From an uncultured Eubacteriales bacterium (GTDB lineage Bacteria; Bacillota; Clostridia; Lachnospirales; Lachnospiraceae), in the NCBI GenBank assembly GCA_900314555.1, contig OMVQ01000036.1, forward strand, positions 1-40,728: a stretch of DNA of 40,728 nucleotides. The letters run 5' to 3'. Below the pieces are notes generated by a model, which was given only the letters and a program-made list of their open reading frames with translations, made no database searches and was not told the origin of the DNA. Positions 18,305-25,996 of this stretch are shown piece by piece (within the stretch, counting starts at the first letter, position 1; every line of letters begins with the position of its first letter). The position numbers and the translations under genes are program-made.

Positions 18305-19090
18305 GTGTATTTCGAAGAATTATGGAATGAATTTTCAAAACTTAACGAGGTAGAAGCAATTGCATTAGGTGGTTCAAGAGCAGGCAATAATTATGATGAA
18401 AAATCGGATTATGACCTATACATTTATTGTACACAGATACCTGATGAAAGCATACGAAGAAATATACTGGTTAAATATTGCAGTTATATGGAGATTGGAA
18501 ATAGCTTTTGGGAACTTGAAGATGATTGTACACTAAAAGATGGAGTGGATATTGATATTCTATACAGAAATATAGAAAGTTTTACGAATGATGTAAGTTA
18601 TGTGGTGGAGAAATTTAATGCATATAATGGATATACAACCTGTATGTGGCACAATCTTTTACATAGCCGTATACTTTATGATACAGATGATAAATTCAGA
18701 AAAATGCAGGAGAGATTCGATATACCATATCCGGATAAATTGAAAGACAATATTATAAGTAAAAATATAAGATTGCTGACAGGTAATCTTCCATCATATG
18801 ATATGCAGATTAAGAAAGCATTAAAACGTGGTGATATGGTAAGCGTTAACCATAGAACAGCGGCTTTTATGGAATCATATTTTGATATTATTTTTGCATT
18901 AAATAAATTAACACACCCGGGAGAAAAAAGAATGGTTCAATATGCGATACAGGATGCTGAAATTTTACCGGAAGATTTTGAGAAAAATATAGCAGATTTA
19001 TTTACGAATATGTATACAAATTCTAATGCATTTGCAGAGACATTGGAGAAAATAATTGATAGTTTGAAGAAGATAGAAATGGAGTGTTAG
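18305..19090 (+). CDS. Nucleotidyltransferase-fold protein (DUF4037-like)
   Basis: This 261-residue protein begins with GTG after AAGGAGG. The N-terminal domain has the pol-beta-type nucleotidyltransferase signature: IALGGSRAGNNYDEKSDYDL gives the Gly-Ser and the paired aspartates, and VDIDILY supplies the third acidic position. The C-terminal half is helical, like the substrate-binding domains of DUF4037 or aminoglycoside nucleotidyltransferase relatives. Catalytic residues appear complete. The substrate is unknown. The small downstream gene begins two bases after its stop. Confidence 0.75.
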   Translation: MYFEELWNEFSKLNEVEAIALGGSRAGNNYDEKSDYDLYIYCTQIPDESIRRNILVKYCSYMEIGNSFWELEDDCTLKDGVDIDILYRNIESFTNDVSYVVEKFNAYNGYTTCMWHNLLHSRILYDTDDKFRKMQERFDIPYPDKLKDNIISKNIRLLTGNLPSYDMQIKKALKRGDMVSVNHRTAAFMESYFDIIFALNKLTHPGEKRMVQYAIQDAEILPEDFEKNIADLFTNMYTNSNAFAETLEKIIDSLKKIEMEC

Positions 19091-19092
19091 CT

Positions 19093-19266
19093 ATGAGTAA
19101 TATAATGGAAGAATTGTTTAACGAGGGAAGAGCAGAAGAGAAAAAAGAAATTGCGAAGAGATGCTTACAACTTGGTAAACTTTCAATTGAAGAAATAGCA
19201 TTATGTTCTGGACTTTCGATTGAAGAAGTTAAGAAATTAGCAGAAACCCAATTAGCTTATAAGTAA
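19093..19266 (+). pseudogene. C-terminal remnant of an Rpn-type (PD-(D/E)XK) nuclease/transposase
   Basis: This 57-residue ORF consists only of the tail typical of Rpn/YhgA-like recombination-promoting nucleases: EELFNEGRAEEKKEIAKRCL, then LGKLSIEEIALCSGLSIEEV. In complete proteins a nuclease domain of more than 200 residues precedes it; none is present here. It may be a relic, or a retained small protein since it sits two bases after the previous stop. GGAG lies upstream of the ATG at 19093. I prefer remnant. Confidence 0.65.
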
Positions 19267-19282
19267 TGCATATAAGAGTGAT

Positions 19283-19320
19283 AAAAGGACAGTTATGATT
19301 TTATATAACTGTCCTTTTAA
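19283..19320. terminator. Bidirectional terminator between convergent genes
   Basis: A perfect 14-bp stem AAAAGGACAGTTAT / ATAACTGTCCTTTT (19283-19296 and 19305-19318) has an eight-base loop. The A/T ends supply U-tracts in both directions. It separates the island from the antiporter gene. Confidence 0.88.
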
Positions 19321-19344
19321 TGTAATTTCTAATCGACTGTGAAT

Positions 19345-20559
19345 TTATTTACATACACCTGCATCTGCTTGTGATAAAAACTTCTTATATGTCATATCCA
19401 TTCCAATTGCTCCAAGCGGTGCAGTAATAAGGATTGCCAAAACAGCAACGGATAAAACAATCTGTCCGCAAGGAAGTCCAAGAGCCAGAGGCACAGAACC
19501 GATGGCAGCCTGAACAGTTGCTTTAGGCATATATGCAATTATACAGAATAATCGTTCCTTTAGTGTAAGTTCAGTACCTATCAGGCATATAGATACACCG
19601 ATTGAACGGAAAATTAATGCTATAAAAATCATTATAATTGCAGCAATTCCGGCATCAAGTGTATATCTGATATTTACGGCAGCACCAACAAGAACGAATA
19701 AGATTACTTCGGCAGCAATCCAGAGTTTACCGAATTTTTCAGAGAGACGTTTTGAAACTGCTTCTATACTTTTGATTTTGATAACACAAGCCATACTTAC
19801 GACAGCAAGAAGTCCGGATACGGAGATTGTACCTTTAAGCCACGTTTCAATCGACATAAGTAGAAATGAAAAACCAAGTATAATTATGACTTTCATACTG
19901 TTTCTTACAAGATGTTTGTGAGCATATGCCGTTTCGAAGAATACACTTAAGATGAAGCCTGTAATTGCACCGAGCAGTATTCCGAGAATTATTGAAACGG
20001 GTATATTAAGAAAATCACTAATATGTGCGTGACCGCCCTGTGCCATACTTACAAATGTTGAGAATAGAACGATTACGAAAATGTCATCACAAGATGCACC
20101 TGCCATAATTAATTGAGGTATACTCTTATCAGTTCCATATTTCGAATCAATAAGCTGGACCATTCTTGGGATTACGACCGCAGGAGAGACCGCACCTAAA
20201 ACAGCACCCATAACAGCAGCCTCAATTCTTGTTACACCCAGAATATATGGTGCAAATATGAAAAATGCAAGAATTTCAAAGCTGGCAGGCACAAAAGACA
20301 TCATAACTGCCGGTCTGCCGACTTTTTTTAAATCACTTAGATTAAGTGATAATCCGGCTTTAAGTAGAATTATAATTAAAGCCATCTGGCGTAATTCTGA
20401 AGAAATTGAGAGAATTGACGGGTCAAGCAGGTCAAGGACATATGGACCTAATACAATTCCTGTGACTAACATTCCTATAATACGTGGTAATTTCAGACAT
20501 TGACAGATAGCTGCCATAGATAGTCCGACTAAGAAAATAAATGCAAGCGATGTTAACAT
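19345..20559 (-). CDS. Cation:proton antiporter (CPA2 / Na+/H+ exchanger family)
   Basis: This 404-residue integral membrane protein has about 12 helices and the CPA fold: LPRIIGMLVTGIVLGPYVLD, ALIIILLKAGLSLNL, a GAVLGAVSPAVVIPRM discontinuous-helix region, and GASCDDIFVIVLF with the paired Asp of electrogenic exchangers. It would exchange Na+ or K+ for H+. The start at 20559 is chosen because MLTSLAFIF begins the first helix and AGAAAAGAGG precedes it; the longer frame to 20709 runs through the leader hairpin. Expression probably depends on the leader at 20657-20755, which ends in an intrinsic terminator before the gene. Confidence 0.87.
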   Translation of the reverse strand: MLTSLAFIFLVGLSMAAICQCLKLPRIIGMLVTGIVLGPYVLDLLDPSILSISSELRQMALIIILLKAGLSLNLSDLKKVGRPAVMMSFVPASFEILAFFIFAPYILGVTRIEAAVMGAVLGAVSPAVVIPRMVQLIDSKYGTDKSIPQLIMAGASCDDIFVIVLFSTFVSMAQGGHAHISDFLNIPVSIILGILLGAITGFILSVFFETAYAHKHLVRNSMKVIIILGFSFLLMSIETWLKGTISVSGLLAVVSMACVIKIKSIEAVSKRLSEKFGKLWIAAEVILFVLVGAAVNIRYTLDAGIAAIIMIFIALIFRSIGVSICLIGTELTLKERLFCIIAYMPKATVQAAIGSVPLALGLPCGQIVLSVAVLAILITAPLGAIGMDMTYKKFLSQADAGVCK

Positions 20560-20656
20560 ATAGACCTCTTTTCTAAATACTAATTTTAATATAATACGGA
20601 CACAAACCTGATGATATAAGAAAGAATATTGCTTTGTGACATTTTTCCTATACATC

Positions 20657-20714
20657 AAAAAAGCTGATGATATCTGTAAATTAATAATAAAATTAATTAC
20701 AGAAGTCATCAGCT
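20657..20714 (-). terminator. Intrinsic terminator in the antiporter leader (attenuator)
   Basis: Read on the minus strand, AGCTGATGA (20714-20706) pairs with TCATCAGCT (20670-20662), followed by six T residues (20662-20657). The inner part also pairs (CTGTAATTAAT with ATTAATTTACAG). It lies about 100 bases before the antiporter start, so transcription must read through it to express the gene. Confidence 0.8.
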
Positions 20715-20755
20715 AATAAGCGGTTCTGGTTATCCAAGGGAGAACTTCATTCCCA
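20715..20755 (-). promoter_or_regulatory. Candidate riboswitch-like leader of the antiporter gene
   Basis: Between the predicted transcription start (about 20755) and the terminator is a compact segment with a CCA-CTT-GGGA ... TCCC-T-TGG hairpin. A GTTC in its loop is complementary to a downstream GAAC, so a pseudoknot is possible, and a GG-ATAA-CC turn lies between. Aptamer, then terminator, then ion antiporter is the layout of a transcription-terminating riboswitch. Na+ and Li+ riboswitch classes controlling antiporters are known, but I cannot match this to one from memory. Confidence 0.45.
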
Positions 20756-20761
20756 AGTGGT

Positions 20762-20790
20762 ATTATATATTAGGCAGGAGATTTTGTAAA
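20762..20790 (-). promoter_or_regulatory. Promoter of the antiporter leader
   Basis: On the minus strand TTTACA (20790-20785), a 17-base spacer and TATAAT (20767-20762). It places the transcript start just before the structured leader. Confidence 0.7.
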
Positions 20791-21023
20791 GATATATCTT
20801 TAAGTCTATGAAATTTCTAAAATGAAATTTAATTTTTAAGTCTATAATAATAAGTCTATAAAATAATTGAGAAAATAATATATGTAATGTATAATTTTAC
20901 ACATAATAACAAGATGAATATTTTGAAAAATTACACCTGATAAATGTAAAGAATATATAAGAAATAAAAGGAGGAAAAGTTAATCTGATTACAGAAAATG
21001 TATTGGATTATACGGAAATATTT

Positions 21024-21647
21024 ATGCTTACAAGAGAAGATGTATTAAATTATGGATTATCATTTCCGGGAACATATAAAGAAGCACCATTTCACGATCC
21101 GAACTGGCAGCTTGTACGTGTGACAGAAAATAAAAAGGCTTTCTTATGGACATATGAAAGAGATGGATATCTTAATCTGAATGTGAAAGTGGACCCTGAG
21201 TGGAGAGATTTCTTTAGAAATGCATATGAAAGTGTTATTCCGGGCTATCATCTTAATAAGGAACATTGGAATACGATAATAATTGATGGAACAATACCTG
21301 ATAGTGAAATTAAGAAAATGATTGAGGAAAGCTACAGAATAATAACAGACAGTCCGACTAAGAGAATCTACGAGGCAGTCAAAAAGATTCCTAAGGGTAA
21401 AGTTGCAACATATCGTCAGATTGCTAAAATGGCAGGAAATGAAAGAATGTCAAGAGCTGTTGGAAATGCATTACATAAAAACCCCGAACCTGATAAGATT
21501 CCCTGCTATAAAGTAGTAAATTCTAAAGGAGAATTAGCAAGTGAATTTGTGTTTGGAGGAAGAGATGTTCAGGCAAAACTCTTAGAAGCAGATGGGATAG
21601 AAGTCGTGAATAATAAAGTAGATTTGAATAAATATGGTATGAAATAA
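21024..21647 (+). CDS. MmcQ/YjbR domain fused to an MGMT-type DNA-alkyltransferase domain
   Basis: Residues 1-107 form a YjbR/MmcQ (DUF419) domain: LTREDVLNYGLSFPGTYKEA, DPEWRDFFRNAYESVIPGYH, KEHWNTIIIDGTIPD. Residues about 112-207 form an O6-alkylguanine-DNA alkyltransferase-like domain: IYEAVKKIPKGKVATYRQIA, SRAVGNALHKNP, IPCYKVVNSKGELA. The canonical active site PCHRV reads PCYKV here, so the acceptor Cys161 is kept but the His that activates it is a Tyr. It may be an alkyl-lesion binding or altered transferase protein. The start is uncertain: the family begins at the ATG at 21024, but a strong AAAGGAGG at 20967-20974 points to a non-ATG start (CTG at 20985 or TTG at 21003) giving up to 13 more residues. 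A 44-residue ORF follows two bases after the stop. Confidence 0.8.
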   Translation: MLTREDVLNYGLSFPGTYKEAPFHDPNWQLVRVTENKKAFLWTYERDGYLNLNVKVDPEWRDFFRNAYESVIPGYHLNKEHWNTIIIDGTIPDSEIKKMIEESYRIITDSPTKRIYEAVKKIPKGKVATYRQIAKMAGNERMSRAVGNALHKNPEPDKIPCYKVVNSKGELASEFVFGGRDVQAKLLEADGIEVVNNKVDLNKYGMK

Positions 21648-21649
21648 AT

Positions 21650-21784
21650 ATGGCAAGTCTTATCTCATATCGACAGATAGTCAGAGAACTTCAGGAACGT
21701 AAGGGAGAATATTTTAAGCTTTTTACCATTGCAAATATAGTTTTTCTTATAATTATGCTTATGGTAAGAGTGATTACAAAGTAA
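21650..21784 (+). CDS. Small membrane protein, 44 residues
   Basis: A short ORF starts two bases after the YjbR-MGMT stop. It has a basic amphipathic start (SYRQIVRELQERKGEYFK) and one membrane helix (LFTIANIVFLIIMLMVRV). I do not recognise a family. Coupled translation with the upstream gene is likely. Its stop codon lies within the base of the giant hairpin that follows. Small size keeps confidence moderate. Confidence 0.5.
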   Translation: MASLISYRQIVRELQERKGEYFKLFTIANIVFLIIMLMVRVITK

Positions 21785-22100
21785 AATCTTTTTATTAACG
21801 AAATTTTGTATTTATTTTAATATTCAGGTAGTCAGAATAAAAATGTCCGTATATGATACTAACTTGATTTATGACGTATCGTGTGTGCGAGTTATATGCC
21901 GTCATATGCAAAAGTCGGTGCAATAAATCACCATTCAAGCGAAGTGCGTTTGATTTATTGCACCATAATAAACTTTGCATAGAACGGTATTTACTCGCAC
22001 CCGATTAAGGAATGTGAAAGGTATGTGTCATATACGGACATTTTTTAGATATATGAATATGGAATAAATACAAAATTTAAGTTATTAAGAAAGATTTTAC
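21781..22100. repeat. Giant palindromic element, copy 1 (about 320 bp)
   Basis: The whole segment folds back on itself around an apex near 21935. From the outside in, GTAAAATCTT at 21781 pairs with the matching end at 22100, TTTTGTATTTATT with AATAAATACAAAA, and AAATGTCCGTATATGA with TCATATACGGACATTT. An internal loop of ACTTGATTTATGACGTATCG and CCGATTAAGGAATGTGAAAG comes next. Further in are a GTGTGCGAGT/ACTCGCACCC arm and a GGTGCAATAAATCA/TGATTTATTGCACC stem capped by TCAAGCG/CGTTTGA. The core shares sequence with 31110-31310 and partly with 35273-35353. No ORF is present. It separates two small membrane-protein genes and could be a structured RNA, a MITE-like repeat or a large terminator. 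Confidence 0.8.
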
Positions 22101-22258
22101 ACAGAATTTACCTGAATAAGATAGTGAATTTTACCTGTACAACATATATTTTAATTATGAAATAAAAGATGTCTAATATATCGCATATATTTAGATTAAG
22201 AAAGCGAATAGTATATCGCATAATTAAAATATGTGTCATAAATCAGGAGGCGGTACAG

Positions 22259-22492
22259 ATGAAATTCCTATGGAATTATTACAGAAAAAAAGAGTGGAGC
22301 AGAAATAAAAAGGTTATGGCTTTTGTGCTGTTAAATATTCTGTGTTGCGGAATAATTGGCTTTGGAGTCTGGACAATTATCAGTCAGATAGCATTTAAAA
22401 CCATAACCTGGTTAGTTGTATTTGTAGGATATTCAGTATTCTTTCCGGGATATCTTGGCGGAATCCTGACAGTATACCGAATGGGAGATTAA
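22259..22492 (+). CDS. Small two-helix membrane protein, 77 residues
   Basis: It starts at the ATG at 22259, seven bases after AGGAGG; the in-frame ATG at 22169 has no such site. The N-terminus is basic (YYRKKEWSRNKK) and followed by two membrane helices (VMAFVLLNILCCGIIGFGVW and TWLVVFVGYSVFFPGYLGG). No family recognised. The neighbours give no functional hint. Confidence 0.6.
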   Translation: MKFLWNYYRKKEWSRNKKVMAFVLLNILCCGIIGFGVWTIISQIAFKTITWLVVFVGYSVFFPGYLGGILTVYRMGD

Positions 22493-22558
22493 ATTTATGT
22501 GTTTTTAGCCATATGAATGTCTCGAAAAACTAAAGGCTTGCCTATAAAGGTATTAAAC

Positions 22559-23911
22559 TTATGCATTCTTAGCCAGATGCTTTTTCATAAATCTTGCATA
22601 TACTATGAAAATCAATGTTCCTGTAAATATCCACGACACCACATAGACATTCATAAGCATATCAAATGTTTTGTGTGCATTGAAAATAGTATATAACCAT
22701 ATAAGTCTGAACACTACAGTACCAAGGACTGTTATTATGGCAGGTTCTAAAGATTTACCCATACCTCTTAATGCTGAGCTTCCAACCTCATAAGTAGCTG
22801 TAAGTCCTTCAAGTGCACCTACATGATGAAGCCTGATAAGTCCGTAGGCGGCAACCGTAGGACTTATTGTATATATACCAACGAAGAAGCCATCCCATAT
22901 TAAGAAGATAACACTTAATATTTCCGTAAATGTGAAGCCATATAAGAGGCACAGACCGAAAATCTTATTACATCTCTTAACATTTCCTGCACCGTAATTC
23001 TGGCTGATAAATGTAACTGCAGCCTGTGCAAATGCAGATGATATATCATATGTAAAATATTCAAAATTTAATGCAAGTGATGAACCTGCAATTGCATCTG
23101 AACCAAATGAATTAATTCCCGACTGAATGAAAATATTTGAAATAGAGAATAAAGCACCCTGAATACCGGCTGGAATACCGATTGCAAGAATTTTTCCTAA
23201 ATGCTCTTTATTTATTTCCATATCCTTGAAAATGAATTTGAATTCATTTTGTCTTGTGCATAAATAACGCATAACAAGAAATGCGCTAATTATATTAGAT
23301 ACTACAGTTCCGATTGCCACACCTGAAACACCAAGATGAAATACGATAACTAATAAAAGGTTAAGAATAACATTTACAACACCGGAAATGAGAAGATACT
23401 ACATAGGCCTCCTTGTATCACCGACACTTCTTAGAACTGCCGAACCAAAATTATAAACCACCATAAATGGTATGCTGATGAAATATATTTCGATATAGAG
23501 CATCGCATCATTTAAGATTTCCCGTGGAGTACCTGAAGCTATAAGAATAGTTCTAGCAGTAATCATACCTATTGCCATTAATACAAGTCCAAGAGCCAAT
23601 CCAAATGTAATTATTGTATGTACCATATCATGAATTTTTTCACGTTTGTTCTGTCCGATAAGATTAGCTAAAGCAGCATTAGGTCCGACTGACAGACCAA
23701 CAATCAGGTTTACAAATATACCGACTAAAGCGACACAGCTTCCAACTGCAGGAAGTGCGTTACTATTTGCAAATCTTCCGACAACCGCTACATCGGCTGA
23801 ATTAAATAACTGCTGTAAAATACTGCTGAAAGCAAGAGGTAAAGCGAAAAGAATAAGCTTACCTGAAAGCTTGCCATTTAGCATATCCATTTCTTTAGAA
23901 TTGTTTGCCAT
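22559..23911 (-). pseudogene. MATE-family efflux transporter interrupted by one amber codon
   Basis: Together the two open parts make a complete 450-codon MATE (multidrug/oligosaccharidyl-lipid/polysaccharide) transporter. The start at 23911 (MANNSKEMDMLNGKLSGK) follows GGAAATGAGGA. The only defect is TAG at codon 171 (plus-strand 23399-23401), where relatives carry Tyr in the GDTRRPMYY segment; one base change from TAT or TAC explains it. Reading continues in frame after it with normal MATE sequence (LLISGVVNVILNLLL, then GVAIGTVVSNIISAF). The rest is intact, so the lesion is recent, a sequencing error, or read through. A truncated protein would have about five helices and no transport function. 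The upstream region carries a hairpin-array element. Confidence 0.85.
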
Positions 23912-23913
23912 AA

Positions 23914-24070
23914 TAATCCTCATTTCCGAGCGACTTTGTCGTGAAGAGGCGATGAGAAATTCGCTAAAGCGATTTCTCATCTGCCATATATGCTAATTGT
24001 TTTCGCCCGAAACAATTAGCTGTGTGAAAAATAATCGCATCGGCATTATTTTTCACACTAATCCTCATTT
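23914..24070 (-). repeat. Hairpin-array element (copy B) with flanking 12-bp direct repeats
   Basis: Perfect 12-bp direct repeats (plus strand TAATCCTCATTT) lie at 23914-23925 and 24059-24070. Between them, read toward the MATE gene, are H1 (24058-24045 with 24035-24022, 14 bp, perfect), H2 (24020-24009 with 24003-23992, about 12 bp) and H3 (23981-23951, about 14 bp with one bulge), then AAGTCGCTCGG and the repeat that contains the MATE ribosome-binding site. H1 and H2 nearly match copy A in the isdE leader, in the opposite orientation; H3 differs in sequence but keeps its pairing. The direct repeats look like a target-site duplication. Confidence 0.8.
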
Positions 24071-24310
24071 TGTATAATATTAATATAATCTTATACCGAT
24101 AAAAATATAAGACTACTCATAATATAAACAGATATTTTGAAATTTTAAATGAAATTGAAATACTGAAATATTATATTTAATTGATTTATAATAGACTACC
24201 AATTTTTAAAACCAATATTATATAATAATAAGTAGGGATATTTATGTCAATCGGAAAATGGAATGAATTGTATCAAAATTGAAATGGATTGTATTAAAAT
24301 TAATAATATA
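24071..24310. other. AT-rich intergenic stretch
   Basis: No gene is seen. It contains an imperfect direct repeat (AATTGTATCAAAATT near 24267 and GGATTGTATTAAAATT near 24287). The inverse of that TTGTATCAA, TTGATACAA, lies inside the promoter spacer at 24321-24329, so the pair could be an operator for the downstream gene. Confidence 0.4.
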
Positions 24311-24339
24311 TTGACGTAAAATTGATACAACGTTAAAAT
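24311..24339 (+). promoter_or_regulatory. Promoter of the SEC-C gene
   Basis: TTGACG (24311-24316), a 17-base spacer and TAAAAT (24334-24339). The -35 sits in an AATATATTGAC context also found at 36612 and 40491. Confidence 0.6.
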
Positions 24340-24404
24340 TATATATATTTATATAGCACATTTTAAATATAATAAGCGTAAGCAGAATGGAGATAGAATA
24401 TAAA

Positions 24405-25424
24405 ATGGAAGAAAATAAAAATAATAAAGAAGTATTAAATGCTATTAAAGAGGGAAATGCCAGATTTAATAGCAAGAAGAAAGAAGAGAACTTGAAAGCG
24501 GTTCCGGAGAAATTTGCTGAGAATTACAGCAAAGCAATGGATTATGAAGATGATTGCAGATATGATAAAGCAAGAGATATTTGTAAATGGATACTTAATG
24601 ATGAAGAGGGTAAGGATATCGAGGCTGTAAAGATTATGTTAGCCAGAGTTTATCCAAAAGTTCTAGAGACAGATATTCAGGACAGCAACAGAAAATATCA
24701 GGAAGATGTAAGCGAATATTTTGAATTCTTAGACAGCATTACAATGAATGATTTAATGCAGGAATATATAGTTGAGACATTGGCAAGATTCTGTAATCTT
24801 ATGGATAATGAATGGTATTGTCCTTTATTCAATGAATTTGTAAAGACAATTGATAGTAAGGGATACTTGAGTGAAGAATACAGAGATGTTTTAGATTCGG
24901 CATATGCATCTTATGAATCAACAGAATATTTTGAGGACGGACATTTAGGTATAATTATGAAAAATGTTCTCAAATCAGGATATGAGAGACGATATGTTGT
25001 AGAGTCAATTGAAAGTGAAGATAAAAAGAGAAAGATGGAGATAGAGATAAATACAAGCTTTTATAATCTCTGTCAGTATCTAAATGAACATAGCGAAGAG
25101 ACAGAATATATTAAGGAAGAATATCCATACAGTTATAAGACAATCGAAGATGATATCAAGCTTATAAATGAAGATAAATCTAAATACGAAGAAGATATTC
25201 TTACACAGTTAGAGAAATATACAGCTAAAGACATTGACAGGGAAGCATTAAAAGAAGCTATGTATAAGGCATATGAATATATGATTAACAGCAGACCAAA
25301 GCCAACAGTCGTACATTCAGGCAAGACAACCTATTACAGAGACGGAAGAAAGGTTGGAAGAAATGACCTTTGCCCTTGTGGAAGTGGAAAGAAATATAAA
25401 CAGTGCTGTGGTAAAGACATTTAA
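24405..25424 (+). CDS. Protein with C-terminal SEC-C zinc motif
   Basis: This 339-residue acidic, mainly helical protein ends in [19 protein letters not shown], the SEC-C motif (Cys-x-Cys ... Cys-Cys) that binds zinc, as at the end of SecA and of many uncharacterised proteins. The body resembles TPR-like helical repeats ([20 protein letters not shown]). I chose the ATG at 24405, preceded by GGAGATAG; the ATG at 24387 lacks a site. The role is unknown; protein- or ribosome-associated functions are typical for this motif. It is followed 45 bases later by another conserved hypothetical gene. Confidence 0.75.
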   Translation: MEENKNNKEVLNAIKEGNARFNSKKKEENLKAVPEKFAENYSKAMDYEDDCRYDKARDICKWILNDEEGKDIEAVKIMLARVYPKVLETDIQDSNRKYQEDVSEYFEFLDSITMNDLMQEYIVETLARFCNLMDNEWYCPLFNEFVKTIDSKGYLSEEYRDVLDSAYASYESTEYFEDGHLGIIMKNVLKSGYERRYVVESIESEDKKRKMEIEINTSFYNLCQYLNEHSEETEYIKEEYPYSYKTIEDDIKLINEDKSKYEEDILTQLEKYTAKDIDREALKEAMYKAYEYMINSRPKPTVVHSGKTTYYRDGRKVGRNDLCPCGSGKKYKQCCGKDI

Positions 25425-25469
25425 TGTGAAAGCAAGTAGTCTTTATGGCAAGCCGGAAATGAGGAAAAT

Positions 25470-25931
25470 ATGATAATTATAGCAGTTGTAGATGACGATT
25501 ATGGCTTATTATTTAATAACAGAAGAGTAAGCAAGGACAGGGTTCTTAGGGAAAAGATTAAGGAAATAACAAAAGGTTCAAAGTTATTTATGAATGAGTA
25601 TTCATATGGGCAGTTTAGTGAGGACAAGTTCGATAATATAATTGTTGATGAAGCTTTTCTTAACAAAGCAGGAGATGAAGATTTCTGCTTTGTGGAGAAT
25701 GTGGATATTAAACCATATTTACAGGCAATTCGTGGAATTATTTTGTTCAGATGGAATCGTATATATCCGAGTGATTTCAAATTTCCAAAGGAAATATTAG
25801 AAGATTTTAACAGAGAAGAAATATGTGAATTTGCTGGAAGCTCCCATGATAAGATAAGTCAGGACAACTATAAGGAGTCTGTAAGAAAAGTAAAGTCTGG
25901 TAAATTGTTTGCGGCTTATAACATTTGTTAG
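25470..25931 (+). CDS. Conserved hypothetical protein
   Basis: This 153-residue cytoplasmic protein starts MIIIAVVDDDYGLLFNNRR and has an RVLREKIKEIT helix. From memory it resembles short Lachnospiraceae proteins beginning MIIIACVDD with an NHRRQSQDR motif, which databases sometimes mislabel as ribonuclease Z; no metallo-beta-lactamase motif is present, so that label is not supported. Function unknown. CCGGAAATGAGGA precedes the ATG. Confidence 0.65.
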   Translation: MIIIAVVDDDYGLLFNNRRVSKDRVLREKIKEITKGSKLFMNEYSYGQFSEDKFDNIIVDEAFLNKAGDEDFCFVENVDIKPYLQAIRGIILFRWNRIYPSDFKFPKEILEDFNREEICEFAGSSHDKISQDNYKESVRKVKSGKLFAAYNIC

Positions 25932-25996
25932 AAAATATTTTGTATAAAATATAAATTTATAATTGGTAAAAAGAGGTTTACCGGAATGGAGAAGAA

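Noticed and set aside
20560..20709. 50-residue N-terminal extension of the antiporter
   Set aside because: The bases form the leader terminator hairpin, and the family start with its own ribosome-binding site is at 20559.
23646..23996. 116-residue plus-strand ORF inside the MATE gene
   Set aside because: It is antisense to a clearly conserved transporter and has no supported start.
25470..25931. Ribonuclease Z
   Set aside because: The HxHxDH metallo-beta-lactamase motif is absent and the protein is far too short.
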